From Dialister sp. UBA7295 (GTDB lineage Bacteria > Bacillota > Negativicutes > Veillonellales > Dialisteraceae), in NCBI GenBank assembly GCA_002471975.1, contig DKQZ01000032.1, positions 87,506 to 151,505 on the forward strand: 64,000 nucleotides of DNA, read 5' to 3'. Each line of letters opens with the position of its first letter. The stretch's first letter is position 1. The translations under genes were made by a program, and so were the position numbers. The notes beneath the pieces were generated by a model that saw nothing but the letters and a program-made list of their open reading frames with translations, ran no database searches and was not told where the DNA came from. Below are positions 28,381-35,456 of this stretch, in pieces.

Positions 28381-28407
28381 TGTCACAATTTGTGATAAAT
28401 TGTGACA
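28381..28407. promoter_or_regulatory. Perfect 11-bp inverted repeat downstream of the adhesin gene
   Basis: TGTCACAATTT and AAATTGTGACA flank a 5-nt centre. There is no T run after it, and a separate terminator follows, so an operator is more likely than a terminator. The bound protein is unknown. Confidence 0.5.
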
Positions 28408-28430
28408 AATCAGCACAAAGTTCCGCAACT

Positions 28431-28463
28431 GAACCGCACTAATATCGGTGCGGTTCTTTTTCT
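28431..28463 (+). terminator. Terminator after the adhesin gene
   Basis: GAACCGCAC pairs with GTGCGGTTC around an 8-nt loop, followed by TTTTTCT. Confidence 0.9.
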
Positions 28464-28540
28464 ACATAAAAAGATAGGCAAACAAGCTTATAAGCCTTAA
28501 AATATAGAAAAGACCAATTCACAAGAAAGAGGTGGCAAGA

Positions 28541-29716
28541 ATGATTTACACCCTTATGCAAAAGAATGAACCAGTGATGATGCTGGATATCAATGAAAAA
28601 TATGGTAGAGTAAGAAAAATTATCCAAATTGAAAGTTCGGAAAGGCTGCCATTGTCAGTTATTTATAAAGATGAAAATGATTCACTGGAAGAATCTGTGG
28701 AACAATGGATGCGTTACCGGAATGTACCTAAAACCCGTGATGGATTAGGAGCTTTTTTACAGGGATTTCAGGGAGACCCTATACAAGAGCTTTCATTAAA
28801 AAGTTTGGGGTTAAATCTTTCAGATCAGTATTGGTTTAAGCCTGAAGGAAGACAACTAAACTGGGAAAGTATAAATTTCTTTCAAAATGATTTTACCGGT
28901 AAACCTCTTGAAATGGCTTTTGAGTCGGAAGAACGGAGGCCGGATTACAGTTCAAACGGTGACTTATCAAAATACTGGACAATCAAAAATGGTGAAAGAG
29001 TGTTATTGAAAGCAGGAAAGGGCCCGTTATATCAAGAGGCAATTAATGAAGTCATTTCCAGCAAGCTTTTAGCCAAAGCAGAAATCCCACATGTTAAATA
29101 TTCAATGAAAATGATTGACAATACGCCTTGGTCAGAGTGCGCCACTTTTGTGAATGAGAGTACAGAATATATTCCGGCATATGAGATTCTAAACGTGGTA
29201 AAAACACAGGAAAATGAAGGACCTTACAATCATTTCATGAGATGCATCGAAACACTAAAAATTCCTGTAACAAAGAAAGAAATAGACACTATGCTGCAGT
29301 TTGACTATCTCATCAACAATAGAGATCGGCATTTTGGTAATTTCGGATTTATTCGTAATGTAGATACTTTGAAATTTAAAGGTCTGGCACCTCTTTTCGA
29401 CAATGGAAATTCCTTATGGTTTGACAAGTACATTACGCAGATAAATCCGTATAAGCAACCAGCATTACCTTTCGCTCAAAAGCAGGATAAGCAGTTAAAG
29501 AAAACCGACCATCAAATGGATTGGTTGAGAAAGTTAGATGATGATTTTATCCAAGAAACCATCAAGACCGAAATGGGTAAAAACCCATATATTGATAAGA
29601 AAAGAAGCAGAAAAATAGCTGATACGGTAATAATACTGAAGAAAAAGCTAGAAGAGTATATGACACATAGCAAGGGGATATATCGTAAAATAGCTGATCA
29701 TGAGCATAGAAGATAA
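28541..29716 (+). CDS. HipA/CtkA-like protein kinase-fold protein
   Basis: 391 residues. The C-terminal half has the HipA-type catalytic loop LINNRDRHFGNFGF (Asp and Asn in place) and the metal motif LFDNGNSL. An upstream Lys in GERVLLKAGKG may bind ATP. The N-terminal ~130 residues are not recognised. HipA kinases phosphorylate proteins such as GltX in toxin-antitoxin pairs, and CtkA of Helicobacter pylori is a secreted Ser/Thr kinase of this fold. There is no HipB-like partner here. The ATG at 28541 has AAAGAGGTGG 6 nt upstream; a GTG at 28532 is covered by that site. It is AT-rich, like its neighbours in the inserted segment. Confidence 0.75.
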   Translation: MIYTLMQKNEPVMMLDINEKYGRVRKIIQIESSERLPLSVIYKDENDSLEESVEQWMRYRNVPKTRDGLGAFLQGFQGDPIQELSLKSLGLNLSDQYWFKPEGRQLNWESINFFQNDFTGKPLEMAFESEERRPDYSSNGDLSKYWTIKNGERVLLKAGKGPLYQEAINEVISSKLLAKAEIPHVKYSMKMIDNTPWSECATFVNESTEYIPAYEILNVVKTQENEGPYNHFMRCIETLKIPVTKKEIDTMLQFDYLINNRDRHFGNFGFIRNVDTLKFKGLAPLFDNGNSLWFDKYITQINPYKQPALPFAQKQDKQLKKTDHQMDWLRKLDDDFIQETIKTEMGKNPYIDKKRSRKIADTVIILKKKLEEYMTHSKGIYRKIADHEHRR

Positions 29717-29722
29717 AAAGAG

Positions 29723-29825
29723 TTGATAGAACCGGGGGAGTACTATACTTTTAGATAGCATGACAGATATCTCTATGCGTTTAAGCACACATCGAGAGGA
29801 CTTTGTCATGCGAAAGAACGACAGA
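29723..29825 (+). repeat. Autotransporter leader repeat, copy 2 (relic promoter and start)
   Basis: A second copy of the adhesin leader: TTGATA, a run of five G (29734-29738), TACTATACTT, AGATAGCATGACAGAT, GAGAGGAC and ATGCGAAAGAACGA encoding MRKND. The spacer is about 3 nt shorter than in copy 1 (15 bp to TATACT). It leads not to an adhesin but to a 36-codon open frame that runs through a terminator, so it looks like the remains of a deleted or recombined second adhesin gene. Confidence 0.8.
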
Positions 29826-29837
29826 ATTATTTTAGCA

Positions 29838-29876
29838 GGGGTTGTGAATTCATTCATAAATATACAGCCCCTTTTT
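29838..29876 (+). terminator. Terminator-like hairpin behind the relic leader
   Basis: GGGGTTGT pairs with ACAGCCCC (one G-U pair) over an 18-nt loop and is followed by five T. Confidence 0.65.
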
Positions 29877-30051
29877 GTATTTTGTATGTTAATTGTTATA
29901 CAGTTTACAATTTTTTAGGGTTAACAAAATCGTGCCAATTTTCAGACGTGGCACGAATTTGGCACAAAAAATCTGAATTTTTAAAAAAATTAATTTTTTG
30001 GATACAATATGTAGTGTAAAATTGAAAAAACATCGACAATATGCGGTAAAA

Positions 30052-30429
30052 TCTGCTTTTCGGGGGTTGCCAAGTCTGCTTTTAACGTGTATAATTCAAA
30101 AGAAAGTTAGTTCCAGTGGACTGCAGAATCTCCTGCCGTCGGATGAAAATGAGGGCGTCTCCTGTGGGGATGGCCAGTCATTTGTGCTGAATTCCGTTAC
30201 GCCCGGAGATAAAGAAAATGAAGCAGGAGCTCTGCTATTCCGGATAGCCTGGTTATTCCGAAAGCAGGGTATAGAACCGGAATTAGCCCTGCGCCGTTTC
30301 ACCATCGATTTTATGGACCGTATTCACAGATTTGAAATACGGCTGGAAGAAAACGGCATGCATCTATCAGATGTGGCTCCCGAAAAATTAACGCAGTTAT
30401 GGAATGAGTATCAGTCAGAAGACCGGTAA
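30052..30429 (+). pseudogene. mazG: mazG 3' part: second MazG domain separated from its gene
   Basis: The frame reads FRGLPSLLLTCIIQKK, matching the P-A-L-L ... I-Q-x-K linker that follows VPKS in MazG. It then has ENEAGALLFRIAWLF, IEPELALRRF and a C-terminal RFE-x-R-L ... LWNEY block typical of domain 2. Alignment resumes about where the upstream part stops, with a few codons present in both. The metal-ligand Asp of the usual E-x-G-D-LLF motif is Ala, and the acidic helix before it is replaced by unrelated sequence. No good ribosome-binding site is seen. I infer a remnant, not a working gene. It directly precedes HU, as intact mazG does in clostridia. Confidence 0.78.
30067..30095 (+). promoter_or_regulatory. 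Promoter for the HU gene inside the mazG remnant
   Basis: TTGCCA and TATAAT with a 17-bp spacer, about 390 bp before hup. It could let hup be expressed although the mazG transcript is interrupted. Confidence 0.6.
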
Positions 30430-30488
30430 TTCATCGATGGAGCTGAAGGCGGAGAAACCGCTCATTTATTAAAGGAGGATGTTTAGTT

Positions 30489-30764
30489 ATGAACAAGACA
30501 GAGCTCATCACAGCAGTTGCCCAGGAAGCAGAAATGACAAAGAAAGATGCTGAAAAAGCAGTCAAAGCCGTTCTTGACGTTGTATCCGAAGCCCTTGTAA
30601 AAGGCGATAAGGTTCAGCTCATCGGATTTGGTACTTTCGAAGTCCGTCAGCGCAAAGCCCGCATTGGTCATAATCCTTCCAACCAGAAAGAAATCAAGAT
30701 CCCGGCTTCCAGAACACCGGCATTCCGCGTTTCCAAACAGCTTAAAGAAAAAGTCAACGGATGA
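30489..30764 (+). CDS. hup: DNA-binding protein HU
   Basis: Nucleoid-associated dimer of 91 residues. MNKTELITAVAQEAEMTKKDAEKAVKA, GFGTFEVRQRKAR and the DNA-arm segment NPSNQKEIKIPASRTPAFR are all canonical. AAAGGAGG precedes the ATG by a slightly long spacing of about 10 nt. It follows the mazG remnant and is closed by a terminator. Confidence 0.97.
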   Translation: MNKTELITAVAQEAEMTKKDAEKAVKAVLDVVSEALVKGDKVQLIGFGTFEVRQRKARIGHNPSNQKEIKIPASRTPAFRVSKQLKEKVNG

Positions 30765-30772
30765 TTACAATG

Positions 30773-30803
30773 AAAAATTCCCTGTTTTGGCAGGGAATTT
30801 TTT
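30773..30803 (+). terminator. Terminator after hup
   Basis: AAAAATTCCCTG pairs with CAGGGAATTTTT, with a 6-nt loop. Confidence 0.93.
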
Positions 30804-30938
30804 ATTGCCTGAAATGCTGTACCATATAGAGGAAATGCAAAACGCAGAGGAATCATATAATTTGCGGTTTCCCATTCAGGTAGAAAGTCACGAGTGTTAA
30901 CAGGGGAAACTTTTCTGTTTCCCCGTCAAGCCGGGCTA

Positions 30939-30947
30939 TGTTATAAT
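30939..30947 (+). promoter_or_regulatory. Extended -10 promoter of the GT28 gene
   Basis: TGTTATAAT. A hairpin (GGGGAAAC/GTTTCCCC, 30903-30924) covers the -35 position, where no good hexamer is seen. Confidence 0.55.
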
Positions 30948-30978
30948 TTATCGAAGAATGCAGAAAAGAGGAAATGCC

Positions 30979-32082
30979 ATGTCAGACCATCCCCGCAAGT
31001 TTATTATATTGACAGCAAGCATAGGGACAGGGCACAGCCAGGCCGCAAGAGCGATTTCAGAGGCCATTCAGGCCGCCCATCCGTCAGATTCCGTAAGTGT
31101 TCTTGACTTTGTTTCCAATAATGTATTTTCTATTGACCATATCATCAAGGATAGCTATCTGAAAATGATAGATGTTTTTCCTTCCATGTATGATCATCTG
31201 TACAGCGATTCACAGGACAGCCGTTTTGGCCGGATTTCCCAGTCCATGCTTAATATCACCTTTAAGAACAGGATGAGAAAACTTGCACAGACCCTGAAAC
31301 CGGACGCTTTTATATTTACCCATCCTTTTCCGGCAGGAGCGGCAGACCTGTTAAAAGCAGAAGGGGCTGTCACCATACCTCTTCTGGGGGTAATTACTGA
31401 TTTTGATATTCACCAGCTCTGGGTGGACCCTCATCTTGATGGTTTCTGTGTGGCGACTCCGGACTTGAAAACCCTCATGGAAACATACAGGATTCCCGGA
31501 GATATGATCCATGTGACCGGAATCCCGGTGAGACGTTCTTTTTTTGAAGAATCGGCAAAGAATAAAGATTTTGAGAAGGGAACTGTCCTTGTCATGGGCG
31601 GCGGCCTGGGCCTGGGGAATGTGGTGGATAATATCCGCCGCCTTGATGAAGTAGAAGAAATTTCAAAATTTATCGTGGTTACCGGGAAGAATCTGGACCT
31701 CTATGAAAAAGTGGCAGCTCTTTCGGATCATCTTCACCACCCGGTAGAACTTCACAGTTATACGAATAAAGTGGCCGAACTGATGGGCAGAAGCGAAATC
31801 CTGGTCACAAAGCCCGGCGCCCTGACCTGCACGGAAGCCATGGTGATGCACCTTCCCATGATTCTTGTAAACACACTTCCCGGGCAGGAACGGGCTAATG
31901 CCCTTCATATGAAGAAACAGGGCTGTGCTGAATGGGTTAAAAGAGGAGAACTGGCTGAAACGGCAAGAAGAATTCTTCGTAATCCGGAAATTCGTAAAAA
32001 AATGGCGCTGGCCTGCGGCGATACCCATCCGGACAGTGCGAGAAAAGTCATGGACGTACTTTACGGACTGCTCCCTGATTAG
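30979..32082 (+). CDS. GT28 glycosyltransferase, MGDG synthase / UgtP-like
   Basis: Probably adds sugar to diacylglycerol to make membrane glycolipids. The N-terminal MGDG-synthase domain starts with ILTASIGTGHSQAARAI. The C-terminal UDP-sugar domain has VMGGGLGLGNVV and the signature TKPGALTCTEAMVMHLPMI followed by LPGQERAN. It has 367 residues. The ATG at 30979 has AAGAGGA 6 nt upstream; an upstream ATG at 30958 adds seven residues. Substrate (glucose or galactose; processive or not) cannot be read from sequence. Confidence 0.85.
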   Translation: MSDHPRKFIILTASIGTGHSQAARAISEAIQAAHPSDSVSVLDFVSNNVFSIDHIIKDSYLKMIDVFPSMYDHLYSDSQDSRFGRISQSMLNITFKNRMRKLAQTLKPDAFIFTHPFPAGAADLLKAEGAVTIPLLGVITDFDIHQLWVDPHLDGFCVATPDLKTLMETYRIPGDMIHVTGIPVRRSFFEESAKNKDFEKGTVLVMGGGLGLGNVVDNIRRLDEVEEISKFIVVTGKNLDLYEKVAALSDHLHHPVELHSYTNKVAELMGRSEILVTKPGALTCTEAMVMHLPMILVNTLPGQERANALHMKKQGCAEWVKRGELAETARRILRNPEIRKKMALACGDTHPDSARKVMDVLYGLLPD

Positions 32083-32092
32083 ATCAAAATGG

Positions 32093-32127
32093 AAAAGCTG
32101 CCCTGATTCAGAAGCGGGGCAGCTTTT
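32093..32127 (+). terminator. Terminator after the GT28 gene
   Basis: AAAAGCTGCCC pairs with GGGCAGCTTTT. Confidence 0.9.
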
Positions 32128-32261
32128 ATGATATGGAAAGTCCTCAAATACAGTTTCCGGAATGAACTGGAAGTATGACGCCGGATGTTGTAAAATAAAA
32201 AAACATGAGTATGAGTTTGAAAAGAAAACAGATTATGCTGATTCTATAGAAGGAGAATTTC

Positions 32262-32816
32262 ATGCACGAAATTTTAGACTGGGCCTACTCCATTGTGGTG
32301 GCATTATTTCTGGCCATGCTGATTCATATATTCCTGTTTGTTCCCACCAGAGTTTCCGGGCAGTCCATGTATCCGACCCTGACGAACGGGGAGTACCTCA
32401 TCGTTTCCAAAATCGGACACGTCATGCGGGAAGAACCGGAATATGGGGATATCGTCATTATCGACAGCCGTACCCATCGGGAAAGATCCTGGATGGACGA
32501 TCTGGAAGAACCGATGAAGAATTACATTGCTATTTTCAATCGTTCTTCCCAGGGACACAATATCTGGGTCAAAAGAGTGATCGGAAAAGGCGGGGATAAG
32601 CTGGAATTCCGGGATGGTCATGTAGTCCGCAACGGAACGGCTCTTGATGAGCCATATATCAACGAACCCATGGAATTTTCCATGGATGGATCCTATACGG
32701 TTCCTGCAGGAATGGTATTCGTCATGGGGGATAACCGGAATCACAGCTCTGACAGCCGTTTTATCGGGCCGGTCCCGGTCGACCATGTACTGGGCCGTGT
32801 GGTATTTCAATTTTAA
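32262..32816 (+). CDS. lepB: Signal peptidase I
   Basis: Removes signal peptides of exported proteins at the outer face of the inner membrane. One N-terminal membrane anchor (about residues 9-28) is followed by the catalytic Ser35 in GQSMYPTL and the catalytic Lys104 in WVKRVIGKGGD. MGDNRNHSSDSRFIGPV is the last signature. It has 184 residues. AAGGAGA precedes the ATG. The adhesin, NfeD and NlpC/P60 proteins of this window all carry suitable signal peptides. Confidence 0.96.
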   Translation: MHEILDWAYSIVVALFLAMLIHIFLFVPTRVSGQSMYPTLTNGEYLIVSKIGHVMREEPEYGDIVIIDSRTHRERSWMDDLEEPMKNYIAIFNRSSQGHNIWVKRVIGKGGDKLEFRDGHVVRNGTALDEPYINEPMEFSMDGSYTVPAGMVFVMGDNRNHSSDSRFIGPVPVDHVLGRVVFQF

Positions 32817-32817
32817 T

Positions 32818-32848
32818 AAAAAGTCTCTGCTTCGGCAGAGGCTTTTTC
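32818..32848 (+). terminator. Terminator after lepB
   Basis: AAAGTCTCTGC pairs with GCAGAGGCTTT over a TTCG tetraloop, then T-rich. Confidence 0.9.
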
Positions 32849-32894
32849 ATTCTGAAAAACAGACGGGTGATTTCTCGCATATGAATATCTTTTT

Positions 32895-32923
32895 TTGATA
32901 AAGGGAATTATCTATGATAAAAT
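32895..32923 (+). promoter_or_regulatory. Promoter of dapL
   Basis: TTGATA and TAAAAT with a 17-bp spacer and an extended -10 TG. Confidence 0.75.
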
Positions 32924-32977
32924 ATAAAAATCATATTGGATTCATTCTGTAAAAAATCATTATAGAGAGGCGATATT

Positions 32978-34219
32978 ATGGCACACTGCAATGAAAATTA
33001 TCTGAACCTTCAGGGCGCTTACCTGTTTGCGACAGTCCGCCAGAAGCAGGATACTTATAAGAAAGAACATCCCGATGCCGATATTATTTCCCTGGGAATC
33101 GGTGACGTGACCCAGCCCCTGGCACCGGCAGTTATTGAAGCCATGCATAAGGCAGTGGATGAAATGGGAAAAATGGAGACCTTCAGGGGCTATGGTCCTG
33201 AACAGGGGTATCTTTTCCTGCGGGAAGCCATTGCGAAGCATGATTTCCAGGCAAGAGGCTGCGATATTTCTCCTGATGAAATCTTTGTCAGCGACGGTGC
33301 CAAATGCGATACCGGAAATATGCAGGAAATTTTCGCAGAATCTGATATCGTAGCTGTAACTGACCCGGTTTACCCGGTCTATGTGGACAGCAACGTCATG
33401 GCCGGAAGAAGCGGTAAATTCGTGCGGGGATCTTTCGAACGGTTTGAATATCTGCCCTGTTATGAGGAATGTGATTTCAAGGCAAATCTTCCTGCCCATG
33501 ACCCTATGATTATCTATCTCTGCTCCCCGAATAATCCTACCGGCGCCGCATTGAATAAAAAAGACCTCACCATGTGGGTAAAATATGCAAAACAGACAGG
33601 CTCCGTCATTTTCTTTGATGCGGCTTATGAAGCTTTCATTACGGAAGATGACGTACCGCACAGCATTTATGAAATCGAGGGAGCTAAAGAAGTAGCTATC
33701 GAATTCCGGTCTTATTCCAAGACTGCCGGCTTTACCGGCGTTCGCTGCGGGTACTGCGTCGTTCCGAAGGATCTGATGCTGGATACCAGATCCGGTGAAA
33801 AGGTATCCGCCAATGCGCTCTGGGACCGCCGTCAGTGCACAAAATTCAATGGCTGCTCCTATATCGTTCAGCGCGGCGCTGAAGCGGTTTATTCGGAAGA
33901 AGGCCAAAAGCAGATCCAGGCGACCCTTGATATTTACAGAAACAATGCGAAAGTCATTCTTGAAGGGGTCAAGGAATGCGGACTTACTGCCTGCGGTGGG
34001 GTGAACAGCCCTTACGTGTGGATGTCCGTACCCGAAGGTATGACCAGCTGGGATTTCTTTGATTTCCTGCTGAAAGAAGCGCAGATCATCTGCACCCCGG
34101 GCTCCGGATTCGGTCCCTGCGGTGAAGGTTATGTAAGGTTTACCTCCTTCAATACACCGGAACTTACGAAAGAAGCAGTAGCCAGAATGAAAAAAGCCCT
34201 GGCAGCACGCAAGAAATGA
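32978..34219 (+). CDS. dapL: LL-diaminopimelate aminotransferase
   Basis: PLP enzyme that converts tetrahydrodipicolinate directly to LL-diaminopimelate for lysine and peptidoglycan. NLQGAYLFATVRQK, LGIGDVTQPL, FVSDGAKCD, CSPNNPTGAA and the PLP lysine in SYSKTAGFTGVRCGY are the family blocks. It has 413 residues and is single-gene, with its own promoter and a GAGAGG site. The DapL route is known from plants, chlamydiae and several anaerobic bacteria. Confidence 0.96.
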   Translation: MAHCNENYLNLQGAYLFATVRQKQDTYKKEHPDADIISLGIGDVTQPLAPAVIEAMHKAVDEMGKMETFRGYGPEQGYLFLREAIAKHDFQARGCDISPDEIFVSDGAKCDTGNMQEIFAESDIVAVTDPVYPVYVDSNVMAGRSGKFVRGSFERFEYLPCYEECDFKANLPAHDPMIIYLCSPNNPTGAALNKKDLTMWVKYAKQTGSVIFFDAAYEAFITEDDVPHSIYEIEGAKEVAIEFRSYSKTAGFTGVRCGYCVVPKDLMLDTRSGEKVSANALWDRRQCTKFNGCSYIVQRGAEAVYSEEGQKQIQATLDIYRNNAKVILEGVKECGLTACGGVNSPYVWMSVPEGMTSWDFFDFLLKEAQIICTPGSGFGPCGEGYVRFTSFNTPELTKEAVARMKKALAARKK

Positions 34220-34226
34220 TTGACCG

Positions 34227-34256
34227 GAAATCTACCTTCTTATGGAGGTAGATTTC
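34227..34256 (+). terminator. Hairpin after dapL, possible terminator
   Basis: GAAATCTACCT pairs with AGGTAGATTTC over 8 nt. It lacks a clear T run, so termination may be partial and allow read-through to ychF. Confidence 0.5.
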
Positions 34257-34295
34257 TCCATGTATTCACATATTTATGAAAAATAAGGAGTTTAT

Positions 34296-35402
34296 ATGAG
34301 TACGAATTTGCAGATTGGAATTGTCGGACTTCCAAATGTAGGTAAAAGTACATTGTTTAATGCGATTACGAAAGCCGGGGCAGAAGCGGCCAATTTCCCG
34401 TTCTGCACCATTGAACCGAATGTAGGAGTTGTAGAAGTACCGGATCACCGGATTTATGATCTTTCCGATATGTTCAAGCCTAAGAAAACCACCCCGGCCT
34501 TTACCCGTTTTGTCGATATCGCAGGCCTGGTAGCCGGCGCTTCCAAAGGCGAAGGTCTTGGAAATCAGTTCTTGAGCCATATCCGTGAAACTGACGCCAT
34601 TGCCCATGTGGTCCGCTGCTTTGAAGATGGAAATATCACTCATGTGGAAGGCTCCATTGATCCTGTGAGAGATATGGACATTATCAATACAGAACTCTGC
34701 CTTGCGGATCTGGAAAGCGTGGATAAGAAGAAGACAAAAACCGCAAAACTGGCCCAGGCAGGTATCAAAGAGGCTAAAGCTGACTTGCCGGTACTGGAAA
34801 AGGTATTTGATGCCCTTCAGGATGGAACTCCGGCCAGGGCTCTCGATCTTTCCGAAGATGATCTGGAAATCCTCAAGGAACTGAACCTCATCACCTTAAA
34901 ACCGGTGCTTTATGTGCTGAATATGGCAGAAGATGATATTGCTGATCCGCTTTCCAATGATTTTGTCAAGGCTGCCGCAGAACAGGCAGAAAAGGAAAAT
35001 GCCAAATGGGTGCCCATTTCCGCAGAAATCGAACAGGAAGTTTCTGAACTGGATCCGGAGGAAGCCAAAGCATTCCTGTCAGATCTTGGAGAAGACGAAC
35101 CGGGCCTGAACCGGCTGATCCGTACCGCTTACTCCATGCTGGGACTGATTAACTTCTTTACTGTGGGACCGGATGAATGCCGCTCCTGGACTGTCCGCGA
35201 AGGGACAAAAGCCCCGAAGGCTGCCGGCAAGATTCACAGTGATATCGAGAGAGGCTTTATTCGTGCGGAAATCGTATCTTATGATGACCTTATGGCCTGC
35301 GGCTCCTATGCGGCAGTTCGCGAAAAAGGCCTGCTCCGCGTGGAGGGTAAGGATTATATCATCCAGGATGGAGATATCGCGTATTTCCGGTTTAATGTGT
35401 AA
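34296..35402 (+). CDS. ychF: Redox-regulated ATPase YchF
   Basis: Obg-related P-loop protein that binds ATP and associates with ribosomes. G1 is GLPNVGKSTLFN, G3 is VDIAGLVAGASKGEGLGNQFL, and the G4 position reads NMAED, lacking the NKxD of GTPases, which explains ATP preference. The C-terminal TGS-like domain has FTVGPDECRSWTVREGTKAP and FIRAEIVSYDDL. It has 368 residues and AAGGAG before the ATG. Confidence 0.97.
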   Translation: MSTNLQIGIVGLPNVGKSTLFNAITKAGAEAANFPFCTIEPNVGVVEVPDHRIYDLSDMFKPKKTTPAFTRFVDIAGLVAGASKGEGLGNQFLSHIRETDAIAHVVRCFEDGNITHVEGSIDPVRDMDIINTELCLADLESVDKKKTKTAKLAQAGIKEAKADLPVLEKVFDALQDGTPARALDLSEDDLEILKELNLITLKPVLYVLNMAEDDIADPLSNDFVKAAAEQAEKENAKWVPISAEIEQEVSELDPEEAKAFLSDLGEDEPGLNRLIRTAYSMLGLINFFTVGPDECRSWTVREGTKAPKAAGKIHSDIERGFIRAEIVSYDDLMACGSYAAVREKGLLRVEGKDYIIQDGDIAYFRFNV

Positions 35403-35415
35403 TCTTGAAGACTTT

Positions 35416-35444
35416 AAAAGAGGGCAGAAGCCCTCTTTTCTTTC
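35416..35444 (+). terminator. Terminator after ychF
   Basis: AAAAGAGGGC pairs with GCCCTCTTTT over AGAA, then CTTTCT. It lies just before the next ribosome-binding site. Confidence 0.88.
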
Positions 35445-35456
35445 TATGGAGGAAAT

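Larger units (their letters stand above)
29717..30051. other. AT-rich non-coding stretch at the right end of the inserted segment
   Basis: This 335-bp stretch holds the relic leader, a terminator-like hairpin and inverted GTGCCA/TGGCAC motifs. These are CGTGCCA at 29931, TGGCACG at 29949 and a further half-site TTGGCAC at 29959. Long A and T runs lead up to the mazG remnant. No gene is supported. Confidence 0.6.

Noticed and set aside
25678..29825. The two leader repeats as a transposon's terminal repeats
   Set aside because: They are direct, include an expressed promoter and start codon, lie inside the mazG break and not at its edges, and no transposase gene is present.
29808..29918. Short open frame MRKNDRIILAG... 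after the relic leader as a real small gene
   Set aside because: It resembles the adhesin signal peptide for only about a dozen residues, then passes through a terminator hairpin; better read as a relic.
32162..32599. A 145-codon plus-strand frame overlapping the start of lepB
   Set aside because: Different frame from lepB, low-quality composition, no Shine-Dalgarno; lepB is clearly the real gene.
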